64,000 nt of DNA from Lolium rigidum (GCF_022539505.1 NC_061514.1:339185090-339249089); one strand, 5' to 3'. Counted from the first letter of the stretch, positions 11,913 to 23,253 are shown. Translations and numbers: made by a program. Notes: generated by a model not told the origin, from the letters alone.

Positions 11913-14315
11913 GCACCTCATGATCAAACTTCGCAAGAGGGCCTTGACACTCATAGGGAACAATATGTGTCCTGGTGCGATTCTTGCGGTCATCCTCGGT
12001 GATCATGTTGTGCATGATCAAACAAGCCTACATCACCTCCCACATTTGATCGTGAGACCAGCTTACAGCAGGGTACCGAACAATAGCAAATTTGGCTTGG
12101 AGCACACCAAATGGCCGATCGACATCCTTCCGGCAAGCCTCATGTCGCAAAGCAAAGTGGCAATTCTTCTGACCTGATGGCACCGGGATTGTCTTAACAA
12201 ATGTCACCCATTTTGGATATATACCATCGGCTAGATAGTAACCTTTGGTATATTGGTGGCCATTGATCTCATAGTTGCATGGTGGAGCATGACCTTCCAC
12301 TAGTTTCCTAAACACCGGACACCGCTGCAACATGTTGATGTAATCGTGTGATCCCGCCATGCCAAAAAAAAGAATACCAAATCCACAGGTCATAATCTGC
12401 CACAACTTCAAGCACCACACTTCAATATCTATGACACTCTTTGTATATACCTTGCCAAGCAAACGGGTCGTTCTTCCATGACCAGTGCATAAAATCGATG
12501 CTTCCAAGCATCCCAAGGAATCCTCTCGCTGCATTTCGGGCCATGATCCTTGCAGTCTCTTCTTCAGTTGGCCCTCTCAAGTAGTACTTGCCAAACTTTC
12601 CCACCACAGCTCGGCAAAACTTATACATGCATTCATTGACAGTAGACTCACTCATGCGAAGGTAGTCGTCCTGTGTATCGGTAGGTGCTCTGTATGCAAG
12701 CATCCTCATACTGACGATGCACTTCTGAATCAACGGGAACCCGGCCGTGCCAACAGTGTCGTGCTTCAGCTTCAAGTAGCGGTTGAACTCTATAACACCG
12801 TGGAGGATATTCATGAATAAACCCTTGCACGTCCTATACTGGCGCCGATAATTGTCGGCCTGTGTTGCCTCTTCTGCGAAGTAGTTGTTGTGTAGCATGG
12901 TATGCCCCTCGAACCTCTGTCGGAGCTTCGACTTCTTTCTTCCCAGCTTTGAACCTCAGCGACACGGCCTCTTCTTCCTCTCCGTGTCGGCGTCAAGCAT
13001 GTTTTGGAGGGACACGATGATCGACAAATGCTCCCGAAGGTCGTCATCGAAGGCTTCCTCTTCCTCCATCATTTCCACGATCATCTCGTCCTCGCTATCC
13101 AGATCTGAATCAAAACAAATGGTTAAAATTCATCTGCAGCAGAGGAGGCAATTAACGGCGACCTATCGCACCTACCAGACAAACCGCCGAACACCTTCTG
13201 TGTGTGGAGGAGGGGCGGATTTGCCGGCGCGTTCTGGGACGCGTTGGCGAAGCGGCGGCAGCGAAAAGGACGGCGAGGGAGTCAGTCATCACAACGGTGT
13301 CCAACGCAGGAGAAATTGTCCGTCGAGACGGCCTGCAAATCGAGCGGCGACGGAGGAGTGGGAAGCGCGACGAGAAATAAAGGCAGAAGCAACCGTCCTA
13401 GATGTGGTCACCGCCAAGTGGGTACCCGCCTCGCTTTTCGCTCTGTCTGACTCGCCCGTAGCGTCCCCTGTGGAGCGGAGATGGCCTCGCAGCGCCGGAC
13501 ACCATATTGGGCCACGCCGGGCGAAAAGGCCCTTTAGGGCACGCGGCGGGGGGGGGGGGGGTGGGAATAAAATAGTCGACGCGCCCCAAAAAACTATATG
13601 AGGGAGCTTTGGGTACGCGACTACAGATGCTCTTACATTGAGAAACTGAGACACTACATAAGAGTGTACCTGACTATAAATAAAGCCACAGTGTTGTTTA
13701 GTCCCATACGGGGCTAAAGCCACATTGTACCTGACTACAAGCGTGACAACCTATTACATTTAGATGAGATCCAACAGGTTGTTGTTTAATCTACCATCGG
13801 ACTTTTCCTCTGGGTCCTCTAGGTATCACAGCATATCCATCGTGCATACATTACGCTGCATTGCTGCACCGACTATTTCTGAGCGCAACTGCACACACAC
13901 AAGGTGGTTGAACACATGAATGGAATTATTCTTGCCGAGTCTTAAAAGTCATCGTCTTCTACCAGACGATGTATTTTGATCATTTATACACTTGTCCATT
14001 TACACGCTACCAACCTTCATATATATAAACTGAAGACAGTCCTTTGTAATTTCTTTTACAAGAGAAGGGCCGGCCTCAAAGGCACCATACACTGGGGGCG
14101 GAACAGATAGACAGGGCAAGTCAAATTAACCCACGAGGGCGGATGCATGAGTTGTTCATCCATGTTCCTTTTTTTTTTGATCGTTTTGTTCATCCATGTT
14201 CCTGGTTGACATTGATCTACAACATGCAGAAATTAAACAAGTTGTACACATGTAGCGGCCCAACAATTGAGGCCTAGTGACCCGTTCCTTCAACTTACGT
14301 CTCACGGGCTCGATC

Positions 14316-14323
14316 TATAACTA
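14316..14323 (+). promoter_or_regulatory. TATA-box position of peroxidase copy 1 (TATAACTA)
   Basis: The sequence aligns with TATAAATA at 29650-29657 upstream of the second copy, with one A to C change. It lies 91 bases before the start codon. The change weakens the match to the plant TATA consensus. Confidence 0.6.
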
Positions 14324-14406
14324 GACGAACGCAGCAGCGTCATGAACGCAGTGGCAAATAAGCACAGATTGTTTCAAGATAGCCACACCAAACTACGGGA
14401 TTAAGG

Positions 14407-16367
14407 ATGGCAAATCTTGCCGTCCTGGTCTTGTTTGCATCCCTACACGCCGTGACTGCTAAACACGGCTCACCAGCCCCCGCCCCAACACCAGAAGTGC
14501 CAAGCTACATTAGTTCTCCAGCCGCGGCCCCAACACTGGGAATGCCAATTTCAGCCCCACATACCCCTCAAAGTTTTAGTCCAAGCTACATTAGTTCTCC
14601 AGCTGCCGCCCCAACACCGGGAATGCCAAGCTCAGACCCACGTACCCTTCAAAGTTTCAGTCCAAGCTACATTAGCTCTCCAGCGACAGCCCCGACACCA
14701 GAAATGCCAAGCTCAACACCACATAACCCTCAAAGTTCCAGTCCAAGCTACACTAGTTCCCCAGCTGCCTCCCCGAGTAACCCTTCCTCAAGCGACATAC
14801 TTGCATCGAGCGTAGCAAGTCCATATTCAAGTCCACCGAACTTTCAAGATCGTTCTTCACATGACGCTACTCCTGCCGCCGCCCCGAGCTACAGTTTCCC
14901 TAGCTCGGCCCCGGTTCCTCCGAGCCCGCAAGGTAATTGTCATTTCATCCGAACATGCAATGGTACCTAGCTCAAGTTTACCCTGCTTCCAAAGTTTCTT
15001 CTCTGAACCACACATTACCTGAAGATGCCACGGTACTAACATTTAATTTACCTTGCCCTCAAGATTCTTTACCAAGCTACATTTCTCCCCTTGCCGCACA
15101 AACACCAAGCCCACCGAGCACGGCTACACCGAGCCCCGCAATGCCAACCCCCTCTCCATCTACAAAGCTGAGGCTCAAAGTCGGCTACTACAAGCGCTCA
15201 TGCCCACAAGTAGAAAATATCATCAGGGCGGCCGTCAGGAGTGCCACGTCAAAGAACCCCGGCATTGGTGCAGGGTTAATTCGATTACACTTCCATGATT
15301 GCTTCGTCCAGGTATAATCTTCACCCGTAAAAGACGCAAAATAACTACGTTATGGTCTAAATTTTAATAGATGTTTATTCTAAAAATAGTAGTTGGGAAA
15401 ACAACACTGTCGTTTCATCAAATGTATTACTCCCTCTGTTCCATGAAATAAGGGTATGTATTTTTTTTTCAATAGCAACACCATATAAAATACAAGTCTT
15501 ATTAGTTGGTTAGTGCACGGGATATATATATTGTAAGTTGAATACATTTTTAGCATTTACGTGATGTCATGTGCTTATTCATTTTTGTGTACGGGCCATA
15601 ATTTCTCACAGGGTTGTGATGCATCCGTCCTCCTCGATCCGACACCGACAAACCTGCAGCCGGAGAAACTCAGCCCTCCCAATGTCCAAAGCCTCCGTGG
15701 CTTCGAAGTGATCGACTTAGCAAAGAAGGCACTTGAGAAGGTGTGCCCTGGTAGGGTCTCATGTGCCGACATCATCGCCTTGGCTGCCAGAGATGCATCT
15801 TTATTTCTAAGTAGTGGAAAGATCAATTTCCAGATGCCGGCGGGACGCCTCGATGGTCGTGTGTCCCTCTCCAGCGAGGCACTTCAATTCCTTCCCCCAC
15901 CGTTCTCCAACCTCTCGCAGCTCATCAACAACTTCAAGGCCAAGAACCTGGATGAGGACGACCTTGTGGTGCTCTCTGGCGCTCACTCCATTGGAGTGTC
16001 CCACTGCTCGTCCTTCACTGGTTTTCTCGCACCAAACCCTCCCGCCATGGACCCGGCCTTCGCTGCCAAAATTCAGAGCAAGTGTGCATTGAGGCCGAAC
16101 GTATCCAGCGACCCCACGGTGATGCAAGATATCATGACACCCAACCAGCTAGACAGCCGGTACTACACGAATATTCTCAAGCGCAACGTGCTCTTCGCCT
16201 CTGACGCGGCGCTATTATCGTCGCAGCGGACGACAATAAAGGTGCTAGAGAACGCGTTTATACCCAGCAGGTGGGAGATGAAGTTTGCGAAGGCGATGGT
16301 CAAGATGGCTGCCATAGAGCTCAAGACCGCTGCCAATGGGGAGATCAGGAGGATGTGGGGTCATTAA
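14407..16367 (+). CDS. Class III peroxidase with long AGP-like Pro-rich N-terminal segment (copy 1)
   Basis: Predicted exons are 14407-14932, 15064-15311 and 15612-16367 (GT-AG introns, phases 1 and 0), giving 509 residues. Class III peroxidases are secreted haem enzymes that use H2O2 to oxidise phenolics, mostly in the cell wall. A hydrophobic signal peptide (about 1-18) is followed by roughly 190 residues rich in AP, SP and TP, including an 81-bp unit repeated from 14503, 14584, 14665 and 14746. The peroxidase domain begins near residue 211 (VGYYKRSCP). Distal Arg249 and His253 (RLHFHDCF) and proximal His383 (SGAHSIG) are present. The second intron falls between FVQ and GCD, a usual class III site. 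A 2-base deletion relative to copy 2 changes the C-terminus to RRMWGH and removes the last conserved Cys, which normally forms a disulphide. It may be a decaying copy or the deletion may be an assembly error. Confidence 0.85.
15312..15611 (+). other. Intron 2 of peroxidase copy 1 with Stowaway-like remnant
   Basis: The intron contains TTACTCCCTCTGTTCCATGA near 15426, resembling the terminal repeat of a Stowaway MITE. A matching opposite end was not found. The equivalent intron of copy 2 (30260-30592) lacks this word. Confidence 0.5.
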
Positions 16368-16679
16368 CAATTAGGATTCCCTGCCATCGCACTTAAAAAT
16401 CGAACATACACTATGCTTTACGTGTGTTTCCTTTTATCTCGTGGCATTTGTCCTTGTTGGTCGCTTGCATTTCGTTTTCTGATTAAGTAGGTAGAAGCAT
16501 GTTATTGTTACATTACATCGTTTAATCAAGACATGTATTGAACTGTACTTGGGCATGTAGATGCCCGAAGGAAGTATTTATACATGTTGGCTCATTTGTC
16601 TCAATCTGATTATGATGAGAACTCCGCATCCGCAAGTTATGTACTGATTGAGTGAATCTATAGATTGTATTGATGTAAG

Positions 16680-17313
16680 GGTAAAAGGCCCACAGCTCTC
16701 AACAGGCCGGCATTGGTACTTATATGGGTTACAAGGAGTACAATACACGGCATGTTATGTATAATGTAACCATACCGAGCTCTAATCTAATCCTAGTACA
16801 ATACATAGTTTATCACCCTCCCTCAATCTCAACTGGTCCATGCAGATTGAGATTGTGTTTACATATAGTAAATAAAGGTAGTGGTAGAGGCTTGGTGAAG
16901 ATATCACTTAACTGATCCTTGGAGGAGATAACTCTGACCTCACACAACTTTTGAGCAAACCGTTCTCGAACAAAGTGAAAATCTATCTCAATATGTTTTG
17001 TACGAGCATGAAAAACCGGGTTAGAATAAAGATATGTAGTTCCAATATTATTACACCATAAAATAGGTGGACTCTTCTGTAATACTCCAAGTTCACCAAG
17101 AAGAGAGTGTACCCAAATAAATTCAGCAGTACCATTTGCAAGTGATTTATATTCAAACTTTGTACTGGACTGAGATAATGTAGTCTACTTCCTAGTACTC
17201 CATGGCACAGGATTACCTCCATAAAACACAACAAAACCCTTTGTTGATCGCCGGATACCGGTCCAGTCTGCATCAAAAAAGGCAGACAAGAGAGCTAGAG
17301 TAGTGGAACAGGA
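16680..17313 (-). mobile_element. Ty1/Copia fragment, right part (RNase H and 3' flank)
   Basis: Read on the minus strand from 17313 leftward, the frames give FFDADWTGIRRSTKGFVVFYGG, the RNase H core of plant Copia pol, then (with frame changes) [16 protein letters not shown] and [14 protein letters not shown] near 16960-17100. It is the continuation of 26450-26795, separated from it by a LINE. The stretch 16680-16900 is probably the 3' untranslated region or LTR start. Non-functional. Confidence 0.85.
17300..17313. repeat. LINE target-site duplication, left copy
   Basis: GTAGTGGAACAGGA here is repeated at 26450-26463 immediately after the LINE A-tail. Removing the insert and one copy restores a continuous Copia reading frame across the junction. 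Confidence 0.92.
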
Positions 17314-19408
17314 ATATAGGCCGATTTGCTTGTTGAATGTTAGTTTCAATTTTTTTACTAAAGTGGCGACAAACTGGTTCTGATGTAGCACAAAAAGTTA
17401 TTAGACCAACACAGACAACTTTCATTCCAGGGAGACACATATTAGAAGGAGTGGTGGTTCTTCATGAGACTATACATGAATTGCATAGGAAAAAACTGGA
17501 TGGGGTGATTTTTAAAATTGATTTCGAAAAGGCATACGATAAAGTTAAATGGCCATTCTTGCAACAGGTTTTACGAATGAAAGGTTTTGATCCAGTCTGG
17601 TGTGATAGGATAAAACATTATGTGCAAGGCGGGAGTGTGGGAATTAAGGTCAATGATGATATTTGGTATAATTTCCAAACTAAGAAAGGTTTGAGGCAAG
17701 GTGACCATCTGTCTCCAATTCTTTTTAACATTGTGGCGGATATGTTAGCCATTCTGATTGCAAGAGCGAAGGAGGATGGAAAAGTTGGGGGACTGATACC
17801 ACATTTGATTGACGGTGGAATCTCTATTTTCCAATATGCCGATGACACAATTTTGTTTCTGTAACATGATATTGTAAAAGCGATCAATATGAAGTTGATT
17901 TTGTGTATCTTCGAACAACTATTTGGTTTAAAAATCAACTTTCATAAGAGTGAAATTTTCTGTTTTGGAAAGGCTACAGATATGGAACACCAGTACAGAA
18001 ATATCTTTGGGTGTGAGTCTGGATCCTTACCTTTTAAATATTTAGAAATCCCTATACATTATAGAACTCTCAGAAATGCCGAGTGGAACCCCATTGAGTG
18101 TCGTTTTGCTTCTAAGCTAGGCTTTTGGCGTAGCAAAATGCTATCGTACGTTGATAGGTTGGTGTTGATTAATTCTGTACTCACGAGTTTACCTATGTTT
18201 ATGCTTTCCTTTTTGGAAATCCCAGTTGGAGTTCGGAAGATACTAGACTATTATCGATCGAATTTCTTTTGGCAATATGATGAAAACAAAACGAAGTATA
18301 GATTATCGAAATGGAATATTATTTGTAGACCTAAGGATCAAGGGGGGGTTGGTATTGAGGTACTTGAACTAAAGAATAAGTGTTTACTTAGCAAATGGCT
18401 GTTTAAACTCCTGTCTGAGGAGGGTATGTGGCAGCAACTGTTATCTAATAAATACTTACAAACCAAAACACTGGCTCAAGTTGAACCTAAACCAACAGAT
18501 TCGCCATTTTGGAAAGGGCTTATGCATGTTAAGAATGACTTCTTTAAGAGAGGGTAGTTTAAAATAGGGGATGGGACAAGTGTGAGGTTGTGGGAGGGTA
18601 TTTGGATGGGAAACTTGCCTCTTTCCCAACAATATCATGCTCTTTATAATATTGTGCAACACAAAAATGTTTTGGTTTCAATAGTATTTGCCACGGTACC
18701 TATAAATATTTCTTTTAGAAGAGGCCTAAATGATCAAAAATGGTTGCAATGGTTACATATTTGTCAACGGTTAATGACAATTACTTCGACATCAGAATGT
18801 AATAAGTTTATTTGGAGACTCACTGATTCTGGAATTTTTTCAGTCAAGACTATGTATCTTGATTTAATGAATGGGCATACTGTATACCTCAGGAAATATC
18901 TATGGAAAATTCAGATTCCACTAAAAATAAAGATTTTCATGTGGTTTCTTAGTAATAAAGTGCTTCTTACCAAGGATAATCTAGCTAAACGGAAGTGGAA
19001 TGGGTGTCAAAAATTTTGTTTTTGTGATTCTACTGAAACCGTCAATCATTTGTTCATTGTGTGTCCATTTGTTAAACTGATTTGGCGCATCATTTATTTC
19101 TCTTATAATATTCCTTCACCATCCAATGTTACTAATATGTTTGGTAACTGGTTGAATGGAGTACCAAAGACTGATAAGCAAAAGATTCGCATTGGCGTTT
19201 CTGCGATTTGTTGGTCATTATGGACAAGTCGCAATGATATCATTTTTAATAGGAATACTAGTACTAATTTTTTGCAGGTTATCCGACGGGCTGCTCATTG
19301 GATTCAACAATGGGCTTTCCTCCTTCCTTTGGAGTTGCGGGAGGATATGGTTACTGGATGCAACCGGATGCTGGTAGTTGCTCAGGACTGCTTTTTCCAG
19401 GATACTGG
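17314..19408 (+). mobile_element. L1-type LINE, 5'-truncated, main part (ORF2 reverse transcriptase)
   Basis: The copy starts inside the reverse transcriptase (RPICLLNVSF) and runs through QTTFIPGRHILEGVV, FKIDFEKAYDKV, FQYADDTILF (catalytic YADD near 17832), and a C-terminal zinc-binding region near 18900-19090 (KIKIFMWF, then CXFC and NHLFIVCPF). An early frameshift near 17385 and in-frame stops at 17862 and 18555 make it defective. Loss of the endonuclease and ORF1 is the usual 5' truncation of LINE insertion. A gypsy element sits exactly at the end of ORF2. Removing it joins DTG to a stop codon. The 3' end is 26244-26449. Confidence 0.92.
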
Positions 19409-20578
19409 TGTTGACGTCAGAAACCCACTGGCGGGCAGAGACGGGCAACACCGTAGAGCCGGGAACAACTAGGGCTGCGGCTGGCCCTAGTCCCTCTGAG
19501 CGACGGCCCGCAAAGCCTCCTGGTCGCACGCACCGATGTTTATCACAAGGGCGTGCCACCCGACCTATACCTGGTCGGGAAGGTGTGGATGATGCCTCGT
19601 TTAGTTTCCTGCAGGGCACACACGTAAACGTTAAATACGAGCCTCGATCGGCTCTCGAGTTATCCCGTGAATCGGCTCAAAGAGCCGATCCACCCATGAT
19701 TCAGACGAGGTGTCCGAATATATGGTGGTCCCGCTTGATCAAGGTAAAGCTAATGAGATCTACGACGATGTGGGGTTTTCACCGCATAATCGGATCATCC
19801 TACTCCGAGGTTGGGCCTCGCGGCCACGCACGGTGATCGTAAGCCGATCCTAAACAAGGCCTAAAAACCAACACGAGGTTGATCCTCGGAACATCCTCGC
19901 TTACGGCCAACGAACGACACCCTACGTGCCGCTGGATCCTCCCCCTTTGTAAGGCCTAACTATTGCGAGATATTAAACTAATCCTTGTAGAACAAGGAGC
20001 AATCGTAACGGATCAGATCTACTAAACTATGATCAAGCGGGGTGCCGCCCCTACACCTAAGATAGGTGTAAGGGCGGCTAGACATGCAAGAGTTGCACTA
20101 CGAAAACATGTAATATGAAGAACAATGCTAACCCTAACATGTCTAAGATAACTACGTTGCTCGCCATCAAAAAGGCTTCAGTACGAGCAACGCATGAACA
20201 ACGTAGGCAGGCTTGTGCTGCCTAGATCGCAAGATGCGATCTAGGCAGCATGACGCTTACCGGTAGAAACCCTCGAGACGAAGGAGTTGGCGATGCGCCG
20301 AGATTTGTTTGTGGTTGAACGTTGGTTGTTGTTTATTCCATAAACCCTAGATACATATTTATAGTCCAGCGGACTTTCTAACGTGGGCGTGCACTAAACC
20401 GTGCACGAGATAAACTCTAACTTTTAATCTAGATACAATCTACTATAATTAAAGATACAAGGGCAACCTAGCCCAAATTCTCCGAACAAGGCCGCTTCAG
20501 AAACCTTCCACGTGTAATCTTCCAAGCCCATCTTGATCGCGGCCCACCTCCTAATTTAGCCAAAATCTGGTGATAACA
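19409..20578 (-). repeat. Tat-like element LTR, left (3' LTR)
   Basis: 1170 bp from TGTTGACGTCAG to GGTGATAACA. It matches the right LTR closely, with few substitutions and small indels. A G-rich stretch in the element's sense strand (CCAGGGGGGCATG, reading leftward from 20591) next to it is a plausible polypurine tract. Confidence 0.93.
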
Positions 20579-20842
20579 CATGCCCCCCTGGTTTTGGTAA
20601 TGATAATTTCAAAACCACTATGTTTTTTTTTCCGAGGGGTCATGTCGTGGCAGAGCAGAACCGTCGCAGTATGCTTCATCATGACAACTTGCCTTCCCAA
20701 CTTCTCTGCACGATTTGACAGTTTTGGCACCATGTCCTCGAAAACTGCTCGAAAACTAAATCCCCATCTCCTTTCATTTAACCGCATCGAACAGTTCTCC
20801 TCTCTTCGCATTAGCACTTCCAAAAAACCCTCCTCTGCCACA

Positions 20843-21361
20843 ATGTCTTCTTCCTCCTCCGCCTCGTCGGATCTTTCCACCCAGTCCTCTTCGTCTCGCG
20901 AGCCGACGCCGGAGCCGAACCCGGCGGCGGTCCACGCGGCCAACATCCGCCGCGCTATTGAGGCCGGGGAAGAGTCGAGCCATGACTTCTCCCTCTGGTC
21001 GGAGGATGACAAATCCTCGACGGATGGGGAGAGTGACCTCCGCTTCCTCGCCGACGGGGAACCGGAGGAGGAGAGCGATGACGATCGCTTCTCCCGGGAC
21101 GACTTCACCACCTCCGAGGAGGTGAAGGAGGAGGAAGAGGAGGACGACGACGACGACGGCTTCCCCGACGAGCCGCCGGCCAAGCGCCATTGCCCCTGGC
21201 CGGGGAATCTGAGTGACTTCGACAACGACGACGACGACGACGAGGAAGACGAGGACAACGAAGGTCCTGCCGGCGGCCGCTGGAGCAGCGACGACGAGCC
21301 GGCCGGGAGCAGCGCCGACAGCGGCGGTGACGGCGACGACGAGGGCAGCAACGGCCCATAG
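20843..21361 (+). CDS. Antisense acidic ORF of the Tat-like element
   Basis: This frame runs opposite to gag and protease. Starting at ATG 20843 it gives 172 residues, or 209 from ATG 20732 in the same frame. It is rich in Ser, Asp and Glu: an SSSSASS start, an AANIRRAIEAGEE segment, then runs such as EEEEEDDDDD and DNDDDDDEEDEDNE. A PPAKRHCPWPG segment could act as a nuclear-localisation-like patch. Downstream the sequence looks like a 3' untranslated region. Part of the acidity may come from simple GAC/GAG expansion. Antisense ORFs at this place are known in Tat-clade elements, but their function is not established. I assign none. Confidence 0.65.
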   Translation: MSSSSSASSDLSTQSSSSREPTPEPNPAAVHAANIRRAIEAGEESSHDFSLWSEDDKSSTDGESDLRFLADGEPEEESDDDRFSRDDFTTSEEVKEEEEEDDDDDGFPDEPPAKRHCPWPGNLSDFDNDDDDDEEDEDNEGPAGGRWSSDDEPAGSSADSGGDGDDEGSNGP

Positions 21362-23250
21362 ATAGGGCCCTTAGCATAGGATCAGTAGCAGTAGACGGGG
21401 CAATGTATCCCCTTAGTACTCCCCTTTGAGAGCAATCAGCTCTTTTGTGTAAGGAATCTGGTTTATCAATGAAGAAAATTCCCCAATTTGATTTTGCCGA
21501 TTCCCCTTAGGATAATTTAGCCGATTGTCCTTTGTGCTGATTTTGCCGATTGTCAATTTGGTCAAAGCCCAGTGAGCCGACGGCAGCGCGTCGGTCCCTC
21601 ACGATAACTTTCGAGATAGATCCACCCGGACCCAAACTCCCGGTCAAACGAGGCCAAGCCATAATCGCGCAAATCCTAGGACTTGTAAATGCAGATCTCA
21701 CAGGATGGCATGTTAAGCTTAGCGGCAAAACTCCTGAAATAATGTCCAGTCTCCTTATTAACTTTAAATTTCACACATTCTTCTGCCGCATTATCCTCTC
21801 CAAATTCCACTCACTCAGCTCCGGCAGCTTTCTTCTGCAATAATCCACCGTCCTTCAAACGAGCTGTTATGAAGAGTGAGCCGATTTCGACAAAACCGGC
21901 TAAACCTCGGGGGCGAGCTGCCCCCCGAGCCTCAGCCAAGGCGAGGATAAAAAATGGACCAGTCTAATGGACCATCACCAGCTTCCAACTGTGGTGCCGC
22001 ATCTGCCGATTCCAACAAATCGGTTTCCCAGATCATTGACATTTCAAGGCGGGCTCAATCACGTCCAAGAGAGCTATCCTGCATAGCCACCAGCCGATCA
22101 CCTTTCTTTCGTTGGCAGTCGATATGGTGGATGATTACCCACAGCTCCATGGACACGGCTGACCTGTATGCCAACATTCCTCTGATAGTACTGCTGAACT
22201 GGCAACCTGGCAACCTCGCGCATTTCTACTAAGGTCGATAACCGTGCATCGGCTCTGCATCACGAAACACCTCAAAAGGGATCATTAAACCTGATCATGA
22301 ATCTAACCAACCCATCTACCAGGCTGGCAATCTGGCTTCAGGCAGGTATCTATGACAGATCCCTGGGCTTGTCGCTGAATCGACTGGCATGCTGAAAACT
22401 GACAATTATGCAATATCAGCCCCATTCTTCAGATAAGTTGTGGTGCAGAGCCAGCCGATTCCAACAAAATCGGTTTCCTGTAGTAAAGGGGCCTCAGCCA
22501 GAGTGAGGACGGCAGTGAACCGACCACCTCAGCCATCCTTGGTTTCCAACTTATAGAGCAGGCCAGCCGATCCCGACAGAATCGGGCCCCAAGAGCAGAG
22601 CACCTTCCGGGCGAGCTGCCCCCCCCGAGCTTCTTCAGTTCAATCCTTGCGCCTCGCTGATCAGATCAGCTCATCATCTTTGGCAGGCTGCAGCAACTTC
22701 TGGTGAGGACGTCTTCGCATTTCTGACGCCCTCCAGACTCTGGGCGCAACATCTCCTGGAAGTGTCAGTTACTGAGTCAAAACATGGCAGCCGATGGCGT
22801 GGTCATCGGCAGTTCTCACGCCGCCGATCTTGGATACTTGCGAATGGGAACTAGGGGTCCTTGAAGGGAAGATCCACCCCCTGCTCCATTGATTCTTAAG
22901 TCGATGTCTGCGCATCGGCTATGCTCGAAATTTTTTGAATTTTTTCGGCCGACTTGTGTATCGGCCCCCATACTCTAATATCCATCATCAAAGGATGAGA
23001 CTGCTTTTCCTCGTGTTTTATCCTTCTATGTGCCCCCCGAGCCGATTCTGTCAAGAGAATTGATGGTATCGGCTCTGTTGGATCATGTGTTGAACCCAGG
23101 CAGACTGGATGTTGAGGATAATTTTGGCCGATCGCTAGAATCGGCCTCCCATTGCTTTCTCGGTGAAGGTTTTGTGATGTCCCTTCACAAATATTTTTGG
23201 GGCCGATCACAAGGATCGGTCTCGCCACGTTTACCCATCGACATTTGCTT
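21362..23250. other. Non-coding spacer of the Tat-like element
   Basis: About 1.9 kb with no sustained frame. The words GCCGAT and ATCGGC recur many times (for example near 22005, 22455, 22565, 23128 and 23203), as is common in spacers of these elements. This is where pol would lie in an autonomous relative. Its absence explains why the element is non-autonomous. Confidence 0.7.
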
Positions 23251-23253
23251 TTG

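Larger units (their letters stand above)
11400..12960 (-). pseudogene. PIF/Harbinger transposase, broken
   Basis: Reading leftward from about 12900, the protein has an N-terminal helix-rich part (YRRQYRTCKGLF, YRAPTDTQDDYLRMSEST), then GSIDFMHWSWKNDPFAWQG carrying the first catalytic Asp region, then ILFFGMAGSHDYINMLQRCP, YYLADGIYPKWVTFVKTI, and ACRKDVDRPFGVLQAKFAIV with the region of the last catalytic acid. It then continues with IMHNMITEDDR. This order is that of plant DDE-superfamily PIF/Harbinger transposases. The frame shifts near 12420-12530 and again near 12020-12030. A solo LTR (11484-11912) interrupts the C-terminal part, and the tail resumes beyond it (AFLAMHAEIRD on the minus strand near 11440-11470). 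Not functional as assembled. Confidence 0.88.
11125..13632 (-). mobile_element. PIF/Harbinger DNA transposon with nested solo LTR
   Basis: Terminal inverted repeats are GAGTATTTTCAGTCGCG at 11125 and, reversed, GAGCATCTGTAGTCGCG ending at 13632. Both are flanked by TTA (11122-11124 and 13633-13635), the target duplication of this superfamily. The interior encodes a minus-strand Harbinger-type transposase. The paralogous position near 28690 is empty. A poly-G run lies at about 13549-13561. Size includes a 429-bp solo LTR with a 100-N gap, leaving about 2.1 kb of transposon. No second Myb-like ORF, which active members need, was recognised, so it is unlikely to be autonomous. Confidence 0.9.
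10413..16665 (+). repeat. Duplicated peroxidase block, copy 1
   Basis: This block is collinear with 28026-31600. The shared parts are 10413-11121 with 28026-28690, 13636-14406 with 28691-29731, the peroxidase gene, and its 3' flank to ATGATGAGAACTCCGC and GTTATGTACTGAT. Between shared parts, this copy has gained a SINE (10722-10886) and a PIF/Harbinger element (11125-13632). The other copy has empty sites at both places. The pattern is a tandem gene duplication followed by independent insertions. Confidence 0.9.

Noticed and set aside
13289..13723. A 144-residue minus-strand frame with a Pro run, and overlapping + frames
   Set aside because: The frame crosses the right end of the Harbinger element and a poly-G run. 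It is low-complexity translation with no family resemblance.
20551..21351. Long Ser/Arg-rich frames on the minus strand opposite the acidic ORF
   Set aside because: The Ser and Arg runs are the complement of GAC/GAG repeats. The + strand frame has the better start and 3' flank.
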